From: CAZQHK01 sp964593455
Lineage (GTDB): Bacteria; Muiribacteriota; CAYSPT01
Reading direction: 5' to 3'
Assembly: GCA_964593455.1 (NCBI GenBank)
Contig: CAZQHK010000001.1
Coordinates: 62,001 to 126,000 of the forward strand
Length of the DNA: 64,000 bases
This document shows positions 1 through 7,201 of the stretch, one piece after another. The notes below the pieces were generated by a model. It ran no database searches, was not told where the DNA came from, and saw nothing but the letters and a program-made list of their open reading frames with translations. The stretch's first letter is position 1; every line of letters starts with the position of its first letter. The position numbers were made by a program, and so were the translations under genes.

Positions 1-41
1 AAATACCTGACCCGGAAACGGCGGTAGACATTCTGTATCAC

Positions 42-62
42 GAGAATACATCGTGTATTCTC
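42..62. repeat. Perfect short hairpin near the window start
   Basis: Positions 42-50 (GAGAATACA) and 54-62 (TGTATTCTC) form a perfect 9-bp stem with a TCG loop. No T-run follows on either strand, so this is not a clear intrinsic terminator. It lies in about 220 bases without a convincing gene. Frame 1 holds a possible gene end at 27, but too little of it is present to call. Confidence 0.45.
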
Positions 63-99
63 ACCTTGCGAGTGTCACTTCTCGGTCTCGTGACGGAAG

Positions 100-118
100 T
101 TCGTGAAATATCCGGGCT
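100..118. repeat. Copy of a dispersed repeat end (TTCGTGAAwTATyCGGGCT)
   Basis: These 19 bases match 17 of 19 bases at 2571-2589, where the same motif forms the right arm of a 14-bp inverted repeat. No matching left arm is present here within the window. It may be one end of a small dispersed element whose other end lies upstream, or a solo end. Confidence 0.4.
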
Positions 119-220
119 ACGTTTTGATCTATAGTTATGCAACTGGAGAAAGTGAGGTATTCGCTCGTGTGGAATACTTACCGATACAAGTGACAAGGGT
201 TTTTGAACTGAGGAGTTACT

Positions 221-517
221 ATGGAACTGTTAAAAAAAATACTCTGGTGGGCTCTAGCAGTGTTTTTGGCTCTAGTTGTGATCGGGCTCATGATTTACAT
301 ATTCTACGAATTCCCGGAGTTGGTTGATCTTATCCTCAGGTCTGAAAAACCAAAGTCATTTCCCGCTGCCAGACAGTACCGCCAGGCCCTGGATGATGCG
401 GAGATGACCATCGAAGTAAATTTCAGACATTTAAAATCTATTGGAGTCACCGATGAAGTACAGATGACCGGTGAAGCTGTTCTTACCGGGGAAAGTTCCG
501 CTCCAGCTAAGCAGTAA
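221..517 (+). CDS. Small single-pass membrane protein, unknown function
   Basis: A 98-residue protein with a charged start (MELLKK), one strongly hydrophobic segment at about residues 7-29 and a polar tail of about 68 residues that would face the cytoplasm or periplasm. A GAGGAG ribosome-binding site sits about 6 bases before the ATG, which supports translation. I do not recognise a family. Its reading frame is the only convincing one in this stretch, and it converges with the broken gene on the minus strand that ends at 562. The tail has no cysteines and no catalytic-looking motif, so a scaffold or accessory role is possible but not shown. Confidence 0.6.
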   Translation: MELLKKILWWALAVFLALVVIGLMIYIFYEFPELVDLILRSEKPKSFPAARQYRQALDDAEMTIEVNFRHLKSIGVTDEVQMTGEAVLTGESSAPAKQ

Positions 518-561
518 CCGATAATCGATAAAACTCGACTTTCTCAAGTAACCTTAGTTGA

Positions 562-1299
562 TCAGACGGCTGCCATATTTAACATCCACAGGAAAAAACC
601 AAAATGTTTGAGATAAATACTGTGGAAAAGGCTGTTGCCGTGAAAATGGGGCGTGTACTTGTAGAGTGAATACGTGGCCGGATTTTCCACAGAGACAGTC
701 CGGCCGTCAATCTGCAGAGTAATGGTGTCTTTCCCCTGCGCGTCGTCGTAGTGGCGTCGGAGGGTGCTGGCTGCGCCCCGGATCTGGTTTTTCAGCCCCT
801 TGAAATCATTGTTGAAGGTTCCTCCGTCATAAGCTCCCACTCCCAACGCCGTTCTTCCTCTTCGACCTCCGCCTGTTCTAGTTCGCCGATCTTTTTATTC
901 ATCTCCCGTTTCTTTAATGAAGAGAATTTGCTGTCCATACCGGCGGTGAGATAATGATCAAGTGCTTCTTTCATCTTTTTACGGGCTTCACCGCTCTGGC
1001 CGGCCTTGGCCTGCATGACGAAAGAGGAAAGCCAGAAACGGAATCTTTGAGAACCGGGAAAGAGGGCTTTGTTTTTCATCTTCAACTGTTTCACCACCGG
1101 TGTCGCTTAGCGTGTCTTCCTGAGATGAAACTGTGCTTTCAGTCGGCTGTTGTGTTGAACGGATAGTGTCCAGTATCGGTAGTCCTTGTGCTTCTGCCGC
1201 CATCGGCACTAACAATGAAATCATGTAAAAAACTACAACAATCCAGGCTGTCGATTGTAATCTGGACATACTAAATTCACCTCGCACTTTTACTTTCAT
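562..1299 (-). pseudogene. Secreted protein gene broken by two compensating frameshifts; cell-wall-hydrolase-like C-terminus
   Basis: Three minus-strand fragments line up as one protein. 1299-988 gives a signal peptide (hydrophobic core, then AEAQG) and a Ser/Thr-rich stretch. 1097-792 gives a charged helical region. 846-562 gives a C-terminal part containing AYDGGTFNNDF, ATYSLYKYTPHF and GNSLF. The first and third share a frame, and the middle one is shifted by one base, so two opposite single-base changes, near 1020-1100 and near 846-870, would restore a 245-codon reading frame. The C-terminal motifs resemble the end of lysozyme-like cell-wall hydrolase domains, a weak assignment. Sequencing errors are a real alternative to true decay. 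Directly upstream lies a C10-A11 homopolymer tract (1321-1341). Confidence 0.5.
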
Positions 1300-1320
1300 A
1301 TTTTACCGGGTATATGCATA

Positions 1321-1341
1321 CCCCCCCCCCAAAAAAAAAAA
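1321..1341. repeat. Homopolymer tract C10 then A11
   Basis: Ten C followed by eleven A lie 22-42 bases upstream of the minus-strand start codon at 1299, where a promoter would be expected. A 6-bp hairpin (GGGTAT/ATACCC, 1308-1323) runs into it. Such tracts slip easily during replication, and also during sequencing or assembly. Confidence 0.7.
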
Positions 1342-1502
1342 GTTTCAAATCAAGAGACCGGTATCAAAAATAACTCGTTACTCGGTCCGGCTATCTGGTT
1401 TTCATCATGGTGTTAATTGAGCTAAAATACTGTCTGAGAAACTCGACCCGGTGACTTCAAGTAAGACTCTTGGAAATGATGGAAATAGGTGGTGTTCACC
1501 CG

Positions 1503-2165
1503 ATGGAAAGTGTCCGCAAAAGAAAAAACAGAGTAAGTAAGATCCTGGAGAGGCTAACTGAGATCTATGACACTGCCCGATGCACGCTCGACCATGATAA
1601 TACTTATCAATTGTTGGTAGCTACTATTTTGGCTGCTCAATGCACCGACAAACGGGTCAATCTGGTGACTCCCGATCTTTTCCGGAAATACCCTGATCCG
1701 GCCGCCCTGGCGAAGGCCGATCGAACAGAATTGATAGAGATTATCAGGTCGACCGGTTTTTTCCGGAACAAGACCTCAAATCTCATTGCCTGCGCAACTG
1801 ACCTGGTCCGTTTGTTCGGTGGTGAAGTACCGGGAGAGCTTGAGAAACTGGTGAAACTCAAAGGTGTCGGTCGAAAAACTGCGAATGTCGTCCTGGGAAA
1901 CTCCTTTGGTGTTCCCGGAGTTGTTGTGGATACCCATGTAAAAAGACTTTCAGGTCGGCTTGCTCTCAGCGACAACACAGATCCCGGCAAAATAGAGCGT
2001 GATCTGATGGAGGTGGTGCCCCGGTCTCACTGGACACTTTTCAGTCATTTACTGGTTTTTCACGGTCGTGAAATTTGCCGGGCTCGCCACCCGGTCTGCG
2101 CTTCATGCTTAATCAATAAATGGTGTCCTCATGGCCAGGAGATTGTTTCCCTGGCTGTTGAATAA
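1503..2165 (+). CDS. nth: Endonuclease III (DNA glycosylase/AP lyase)
   Basis: Excises oxidised pyrimidines and cleaves the abasic strand in base-excision repair. The helix-hairpin-helix motif LKGVGRKTANVV holds the catalytic lysine (K125), and VVDTH holds the catalytic aspartate (D143). The C-terminal 4Fe-4S loop has the exact C-x6-C-x2-C-x5-C pattern (C192, C199, C202, C208). An ATG at 1470 is also in frame, but AGGTGGTG at 1487-1494 places the ribosome-binding site 8 bases before the ATG at 1503. That start gives 220 residues, close to the family length of about 211. No intact neighbour is in the same operon. All key residues are present, so the enzyme should be active. Confidence 0.95.
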   Translation: MESVRKRKNRVSKILERLTEIYDTARCTLDHDNTYQLLVATILAAQCTDKRVNLVTPDLFRKYPDPAALAKADRTELIEIIRSTGFFRNKTSNLIACATDLVRLFGGEVPGELEKLVKLKGVGRKTANVVLGNSFGVPGVVVDTHVKRLSGRLALSDNTDPGKIERDLMEVVPRSHWTLFSHLLVFHGREICRARHPVCASCLINKWCPHGQEIVSLAVE

Positions 2166-2289
2166 TTATCATTTCCCGGCCAAATGGTTTAATTTTATAC
2201 AGTGTCAGACATAGTTGTCTTCACCGTCTCACGAGGGTCCCCAGCGTACCGGAAACTGGTCTGGCAGGGAAGTAAAAGCTAAAAAAGAA

Positions 2290-2309
2290 GCCCCTTTTCG
2301 AAAAGGGGC
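2290..2309 (-). terminator. 20-bp palindrome, possible minus-strand terminator or repeat
   Basis: GCCCCTTTTCGAAAAGGGGC is a perfect palindrome. Read on the minus strand it is followed by TTCTTTTTTAGC, which fits an intrinsic terminator for the sigma/anti-sigma genes, although it lies about 280 bases past their end. The flank GATCCCCCTAATCT on the same strand resembles a class of dispersed intergenic repeats of the CCCCCTAATCCCCC type seen in many environmental genomes. Confidence 0.5.
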
Positions 2310-2497
2310 AGATTAGGGGGATCAGTTGATGAATACAAACGAGGGAAAACCCTCGGCAGTATCCTTGCTTAACAACTACTTCTACTTCACTGCTAGAATC
2401 GTGCCAACTCTTGAGTGAACGTTAATAAATATCTACTTTACTCAAGTCGACTTGGAATAATGCCTGAATACAGGTTTTGATCAGTGGATAATTCATA

Positions 2498-2587
2498 CCC
2501 GAATAATTCACAAATAATCTACATCAGACGAAGTCATCCTAGCTTCGTCCCCTTCACCTCGCTACGAAGATTCGTGAATTATTCGGG
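2498..2587. repeat. 90-bp inverted-repeat element with inner hairpin
   Basis: CCCGAATAATTCAC at 2498-2511 is the exact reverse complement of 2574-2587. Inside, GACGAAG (2527-2533) pairs with CTTCGTC (2543-2549). The right arm matches 17 of 19 bases at 100-118. The element abuts the stop codon of the minus-strand gene ending at 2589. It has the form of a small non-autonomous repeat. Confidence 0.55.
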
Positions 2588-2588
2588 C

Positions 2589-3767
2589 TTACTCGTTCTG
2601 GAAGGAGTTCAGTAACTCTGCATAAGGCGGTACATGGGGGGCAAGATTTGGCAGTTGTTTTCGCAATCTCTCGTCATTTCGTTGGGCTGCCTCGAATTCA
2701 CCAATCTCGAAAAGGCAGTTGATAAAAGATTTCCAGGCTTCCACGGCTCGCGGAGAAGAGGAAAAGTTTCTCAGGAAAGAGTAATAGTGTTCCGCGGCCT
2801 GAGCCCAAAAGCCTTCCCGGGCTTGTTGTTCGGCCACGGTCAGGATGATCTCGGATAGGTGAAGGTTGGCCCTGGTTCTCGCTCGTTCCGGTATTCCGTA
2901 GGCGCCTTCGGAAGACCAGTTGGCCGGGCCAATTGGTGCTCCCATTCCGGAATCCACTCGTTTCATAGATTTTGCTCTCGCCAGTGGCATGCTCCGCGTC
3001 GGCATCCTGGAACTGTTAACCGGTATGATTTCATCCCGGCTGGTTTCTTCGAAAAAGCCGGCCGGCTGTAATGACCCGAAGTGGGTATCCTGGAAACGTC
3101 CTTCCTGTTTTTTTGACATCGAGGAAGGTAGCTCTGAGACCGCTACCGGTTTTGCTGCCGGGACTTCTTTGTCTGCTAAGATCGCCTTAGATGTCACTTT
3201 AACGGAAGAAAACGGGTTTGAATCTTCGGCCGGGTAGTTGGCAGCTACCGCCGGCGGCGACTGAGTTTCCGTTTCTGCCAGGGCTATGGCTGCAGGGTAT
3301 TCATAATGGTCGGTTTCAGTTTCAGCCTCGTCTTTGGTCTCGGCGATTGCCGGCCGTGAAACTGCGACGGTGGCGTTATTCTCTTTTTGGAGTGTCACTG
3401 AAGACCTATCTTCTGTTGTGAACGGAGTGAGTAAAGCGGCCAGAAGTATCGCTGCGAATCCGGCTGCGGGAAGAAGAACACGCCAGACAGGAAAGCGGAA
3501 CCATGGCCGGTTGTCAACTTCCTGTACCGTCTCTTTTGGGATGTCTATTGCGTCCCGGGCGGCCTGGAGTATTGTTTCCCGGGCGGTTGCCGGGGCTGGA
3601 TGGAGAGAGAGAGATGCGCACAGGTCCAGAGTGTCCCGATGTTGTTCTAGCTCCATGCTGCAGACGGGACAGGCTTGCAGGTGTTCTTGAAACTCTCGCC
3701 GGCACTTAGGATCAAGCTCTCCGAACAGGTCTTCCAGTATCAATGACTGTGCTTCAGTGCAGTTCAT
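2589..3767 (-). CDS. Membrane anti-sigma factor with zinc-finger N-terminus and helical periplasmic domain
   Basis: Expected to bind and silence the ECF sigma factor encoded just upstream. Residues 1-45 carry a zf-HC2 type anti-sigma zinc finger (H-x3-C-x2-C in EHLQACPVC, plus C3). A single membrane helix follows at about 95-120 (VLLPAAGFAAILLAALL). Then comes a long Pro/Ala/Glu-rich linker and, at about 300-390, a helical TPR-like segment (FWAQAAEHYYSFL, then EIGEFEAAQ). At 392 residues it is much longer than minimal anti-sigma factors; the extra part would be periplasmic and could sense envelope state. It overlaps the sigma gene by 14 bases, so the two are translationally coupled. Confidence 0.85.
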   Translation of the reverse strand: MNCTEAQSLILEDLFGELDPKCRREFQEHLQACPVCSMELEQHRDTLDLCASLSLHPAPATARETILQAARDAIDIPKETVQEVDNRPWFRFPVWRVLLPAAGFAAILLAALLTPFTTEDRSSVTLQKENNATVAVSRPAIAETKDEAETETDHYEYPAAIALAETETQSPPAVAANYPAEDSNPFSSVKVTSKAILADKEVPAAKPVAVSELPSSMSKKQEGRFQDTHFGSLQPAGFFEETSRDEIIPVNSSRMPTRSMPLARAKSMKRVDSGMGAPIGPANWSSEGAYGIPERARTRANLHLSEIILTVAEQQAREGFWAQAAEHYYSFLRNFSSSPRAVEAWKSFINCLFEIGEFEAAQRNDERLRKQLPNLAPHVPPYAELLNSFQNE

Positions 3768-4392
3768 GCTCTATTCCTTTGCATTTCTCTGGTATTGAAT
3801 TCTCCAAAAACTGCATCTTCTCCAGGTATTCTCGTATTCTCATCAACGCGTAGCGCATCCTGCTTTTGGCGGTGGCTTCAGGACATTCCATTACCGCTGA
3901 AATCTCCTTGAAAGAGAGTCCAACCTGATGGCGGAATAAGAACACTTCACGCTGTGGAGTAGGCAGTTGCGCCAGCGCATCTTCCACGGCGCGTTCCAGT
4001 TCCCTGGCTTGAATTACTTCTTCAGGCGGCGGATTTGAACTCTTAAGACAATCTTCAAGAGAAGTTTCACTCCCCTGATAGTTTCGAATTGGCACCGACA
4101 TGGAAATATAATTACGGATTTTCTTCCGTCGTATCTTATCGATGCAAAGATTCCTGGCGATTCGGTAAAGCCAGGTTGTAAATTTTGCGTCCGGCCGATA
4201 CCGAGCGGCATGCCGGACGACCCTGATAAATGTTTCCTGGAGCACGTCCTCGGCCAGAGTGCGGTCCTTCAGTATTCGCAGGATGTAGTTATAAACGGGT
4301 TTTTCATGTCTCCTGACCAGAGTCTCGAATGAATGTATATCACCTGAACTGTAATATTTCATGAGGATCTCGTCAGGTACGTTATCTTGCAT
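3754..4392 (-). CDS. ECF (sigma-70 family, RpoE-like) RNA polymerase sigma factor
   Basis: Directs RNA polymerase to a stress or envelope regulon when released by the anti-sigma factor encoded next to it. The 212 residues show region 2 at about 10-90 (AEDVLQETFIRV and FTTWLYRIARNLCID) and region 4 at about 135-190 (LPTPQREVFLFR, then FKEISAVM and AKSRMRYAL), with the usual short linker between them. GAGGTG lies 8 bases before the ATG. It overlaps the anti-sigma gene, and a 59-base gap separates it from the FliS pair upstream on the same strand. Its own promoter could not be identified with confidence. Confidence 0.92.
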   Translation of the reverse strand: MQDNVPDEILMKYYSSGDIHSFETLVRRHEKPVYNYILRILKDRTLAEDVLQETFIRVVRHAARYRPDAKFTTWLYRIARNLCIDKIRRKKIRNYISMSVPIRNYQGSETSLEDCLKSSNPPPEEVIQARELERAVEDALAQLPTPQREVFLFRHQVGLSFKEISAVMECPEATAKSRMRYALMRIREYLEKMQFLENSIPEKCKGIEHELH

Positions 4393-4451
4393 TGATTTCG
4401 CACCTCATTACGCCTCCCGGAAATTGTGAACGCACGAAAGAGGCGAAAGGT

Positions 4452-5012
4452 TTAGAAGGCTGCAAAATAAGATCCAAAACCTCGCTCCAAGATCTGCTGG
4501 GCTTTCTTCTGGTATTCAATTTTCTGGTCGGAGCGTCCTATTTTACCGCACATCTCGGCCATTCGTTCAAAGACCACTTTGTCTCTGCTGGGGTTGCAGC
4601 TCAACTCCTGTTCGTAGAGTTTCATGGCGGACTGGAAAAACTGCTCGATTTCAGTCGGGTTTCCCATTTTAAATGCAATATCGAAAAGACGATAGTGTGT
4701 TTCAGCATCTCCCCCATTGTACCTGATACGTTTCAAATAAGCCTGCTGCGCTTGTTCCCAGGCGACGAACGCCTCACGGTTTCGACCTTCCTTCCAGGCG
4801 ATGAGACCGTTGGTGAAACACTCGTCTCCTTCGCGTCTGGATTCAGTCAGAGGGAAAATAACCGTAGTTTGTTTGGTCCCGCCAGCGAAGAACTTACTGA
4901 AATCAAGCCGTTCTTTCAACCCTTTTCCTAACACGCTCAGATTACATATGCAAGAAGCTCTAGCTCTAGCGGCAAGCGGTTTGCTATCAGAATCCGAAAT
5001 CTTTGTCGCCAT
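4452..5012 (-). CDS. TPR-like helical protein paired with FliS homolog
   Basis: A 186-residue protein with no signal peptide. Residues about 60-180 form amphipathic helix pairs in TPR style (FTNGLIAWKEGRNREAFVAW, then AETHYRLFDIAFKMGN). The N-terminal 50 residues are low complexity and include two cysteines. It overlaps the end of the fliS-like gene by 26 bases, so it is likely translated from the same mRNA and may act with it. I do not recognise a specific family. No flagellar structural gene lies nearby to define its role. The long overlap with fliS could also mean that the true start lies further in. Confidence 0.6.
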   Translation of the reverse strand: MATKISDSDSKPLAARARASCICNLSVLGKGLKERLDFSKFFAGGTKQTTVIFPLTESRREGDECFTNGLIAWKEGRNREAFVAWEQAQQAYLKRIRYNGGDAETHYRLFDIAFKMGNPTEIEQFFQSAMKLYEQELSCNPSRDKVVFERMAEMCGKIGRSDQKIEYQKKAQQILERGFGSYFAAF

Positions 5013-5448
5013 TGGGCTTCTTTCTTGATGATTTGAGAGTATCCTGATGCTCCGGCTGCTTTTCTGAGTGCTTTTGGGTCTGGATCTGGCTTACGTCAAG
5101 CAAGGAAGCTTCTTCCCATATTTTTCTCAGGCCGATAAACGTTTCTCGAACATCGTTCATCAGGTCGGCGTTCTTATGCACATTTGCCTCAACCAGTTTC
5201 TCATGAAATGAGTCATAAAGAATAAAGAGGTTCAGAGCTGTCTCGCCAACGTCAAGATCCAGGGATAGCATTAACTCGGTGATGATCTTCTGGGCCTGGA
5301 TAAGAGAATCATTGACTCGATCCAACTGCTTCTTCTTCATTCCGTTCAAGGCGTCTTCAAGAAGTTTGACGACACCGTCATAGAGCATGAGAATCAGCTT
5401 TATCTGACCTTGTTGTTTGTCCATCTGATCTTTCATTATTGAGGCCAC
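4987..5448 (-). CDS. fliS: FliS-family flagellin export chaperone
   Basis: FliS binds the flagellin C-terminus in the cytoplasm and keeps it unfolded for export. The body matches the family along its length: LILMLYDGVVKLLEDA near the start, SLIQAQKIITELMLSLD in the middle, and LYDSFHEKLVEAN then GLRKIWEEA near residue 115. It has a polar, charged tail of about 40 residues that is longer than usual. The ORF begins with a GTG at 5448 that almost touches AAGGA, so the ATG at 5436 (MKDQMDK) is an equally good start. Downstream it overlaps a TPR-like gene. No flagellin or other flagellar genes are visible, so it could also serve another partner. Confidence 0.8.
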   Translation of the reverse strand: MASIMKDQMDKQQGQIKLILMLYDGVVKLLEDALNGMKKKQLDRVNDSLIQAQKIITELMLSLDLDVGETALNLFILYDSFHEKLVEANVHKNADLMNDVRETFIGLRKIWEEASLLDVSQIQTQKHSEKQPEHQDTLKSSRKKPNGDKDFGF

Positions 5449-5587
5449 TTCCTTGCTGAACCTTAAAGTTCGAAAGCTTATTGTAACTCAGGTAATAGGC
5501 TCCAAGCAAGGCATAATTTGTAGTAACAGCTTGCGTTGAAAGGAGGTATCGTGATAAGGATACAGGGAACAGCAGGAGGTGACTCAG

Positions 5588-6994
5588 GTGAAACAGGTTC
5601 CAGCCAGCCTGACCGACCTTGATCGGAACAGGTTTGTACATTTCATTGGTATCGGGGGAACGGGAATGTCTGGTCTGGCCAGCAGCCTGGTAGCTCTCGG
5701 CTATCGGATCGCGGGTTCTGATAACTCCCCGGGAGACATTGTGGACACCTTGAGAAATGAAGGGGTTAAGATTTTCCTGACGCATAACTCCGCCAATATC
5801 TTTTCTGATACACAGTTGGTGGTACGATCGGCGGCAGTCAAGGACGATAATCCTGAAGTGTTTGCCGCCAGACTCCGAAACATACCGGTCATCAAGTATG
5901 CGGAGATGCTGGGTCTTCTCATGAAACAGAAATCAGGTATAGCGATTTCCGGAACACATGGAAAGACGACAATTACCGCCCTCGTTTCGTTTGTTCTGAC
6001 TCAGGCGGGTTTAGATCCGGGATTTGTGGTCGGCGGGGATGTTCCACAACTGGGAGGCGGTTCACGAGTCGGCCGGGGTGAGTATTTCATCGCTGAAGCG
6101 TGCGAATATGAACGGTCGTTCTTGTCTTTGTATCCAAAATTGGCCGTGGTCAACAACATCGAGGAGGATCACCTGGATTGTTATCGTGACATCGAAGAGA
6201 TAAGAAACGCTTTTTCAAAATTTATTCAACGAATCCCTCCTGACGGTCTTCTTCTTTTGAGCGACACTGTTCCGGATAAAGAAAATCTGGTTTCCAAGGT
6301 TGACTGTACGGTGAAATACTATGGCCAATCGGAGGAAGCTCATTACCGTCTGCTCAATTCATCTTCTCAAGCCGGCATTACTACGGGAACCGTGAGTTTG
6401 CCGCAGGGAGATACGGTGTCACTGGTTCTGAAGCTCATGGGAGAACACAATATTTTGAATGCTGTAGCGGCTTTGGCGATAAGTTGTGAAGCGGGGATAA
6501 AACCTGCTGAGACTATTGAAATATTGAAAAAATTTACCGGAGTTACGCGGCGAATGGAGACCTTGTTCGATCGGGATGGTCAGATAGTCATGGATGATTA
6601 TGCTCATCATCCGACAGAGGTACGGACGGTTTTGGCCTCCCTTCGACAGCATTTTCAAGAACACCGGTGTGTCGTTATTTTTCAGCCTCACCAACACTCG
6701 CGGACCCGTTTTCTTTTAAAAGATTTTGCCAGATCGTTTTCCGACTCCGATCTGGTAATCGTTCCTGATATCTATTTCGTTCGTGACTCTGAGACCGAGA
6801 AGAAAAACATCCACTCTCGAGACCTGGTAAATGAGATAGTCAAGAATGGCGGAAATGCAGTTTATATACCATCATTTGGTGAAATTGAGCAGTTTCTGGT
6901 GAACAATCTTCTGCCTCGCCAGTTAACCATTACCATGGGGGCGGGTGACGTGTGGATCGTAGGCCATCGGTTGGCCAAACGACTTGACAGCTAA
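5588..6994 (+). CDS. murC: UDP-N-acetylmuramate--L-alanine ligase
   Basis: Adds the first peptide residue (L-alanine) to UDP-MurNAc in cytoplasmic peptidoglycan synthesis, using ATP. FIGIGGTGMSGLA near residue 20 is the N-terminal nucleotide-sugar site, GTHGKTT near 122-128 is the Mur ligase P-loop, EACEYERSF and NNIEEDHLD lie in the central domain, and DDYAHHPTEV starts the C-terminal domain. A GTG at 5579 overlaps the ribosome-binding site AGGAGGT (5574-5580) and cannot be the start. The GTG at 5588, 7 bases further on, is preferred and gives 468 residues, the normal family length. It stands apart from other mur genes in this window. Confidence 0.96.
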   Translation: MKQVPASLTDLDRNRFVHFIGIGGTGMSGLASSLVALGYRIAGSDNSPGDIVDTLRNEGVKIFLTHNSANIFSDTQLVVRSAAVKDDNPEVFAARLRNIPVIKYAEMLGLLMKQKSGIAISGTHGKTTITALVSFVLTQAGLDPGFVVGGDVPQLGGGSRVGRGEYFIAEACEYERSFLSLYPKLAVVNNIEEDHLDCYRDIEEIRNAFSKFIQRIPPDGLLLLSDTVPDKENLVSKVDCTVKYYGQSEEAHYRLLNSSSQAGITTGTVSLPQGDTVSLVLKLMGEHNILNAVAALAISCEAGIKPAETIEILKKFTGVTRRMETLFDRDGQIVMDDYAHHPTEVRTVLASLRQHFQEHRCVVIFQPHQHSRTRFLLKDFARSFSDSDLVIVPDIYFVRDSETEKKNIHSRDLVNEIVKNGGNAVYIPSFGEIEQFLVNNLLPRQLTITMGAGDVWIVGHRLAKRLDS

Positions 6995-7034
6995 CGGAGA
7001 CTTTCGTAAAAACAATAGACAAGAGGTGTAATTA

Positions 7035-7166
7035 ATGAATTTCCCATGGTACGCTTCTGCCTGGGTTGTGTATCTTTTTGATACGCTGCTGGTATCGGTT
7101 ATTGTTATTTTTCTTCTTCTGGCTTTATTGGGAGAAAAACAGGCATCGTCAGATCGAGAGACATAA
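7035..7166 (+). CDS. 43-residue single-pass membrane protein
   Basis: A short ORF starting MNFPWYASAW with a membrane helix at about residues 11-33 (VVYLFDTLLVSVIVIFLLLA) and a short charged tail ending SSDRET. AGAGGTG lies 7 bases before the ATG, so translation is likely. It sits between murC and the multi-pass DUF2723 protein, 40 bases after the first and 35 before the second, and may be cotranscribed with either. No family is recognised. Its size and topology suit a regulatory or stabilising subunit for the large membrane protein downstream, which is an inference from position only. Confidence 0.5.
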   Translation: MNFPWYASAWVVYLFDTLLVSVIVIFLLLALLGEKQASSDRET

Positions 7167-7201
7167 ATTTCCCACCTTTGATGCAGAAAGGCATGTGAAC
7201 T

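Larger units (their letters stand above)
2166..2588. other. Noncoding gap between nth and the anti-sigma gene, with two palindromic elements
   Basis: About 420 bases without a credible gene. They contain a 20-bp palindrome at 2290-2309 and a nested inverted-repeat element at 2498-2587, listed separately. The remainder is AT-rich and shows no clear promoter or RNA gene. Confidence 0.6.

Noticed and set aside
1..134. Possible gene tails at the window edge: frame 1 ends at 27, frame 3 is open to about 134
   Set aside because: Too short to assign, with no motif or start visible.
5551..5622. A 23-codon ORF with AGGAGGT just upstream, overlapping the murC start
   Set aside because: The spacing of 3 bases is too short, the frame differs from murC and the peptide has no recognisable feature; probably chance, though a leader peptide cannot be excluded.
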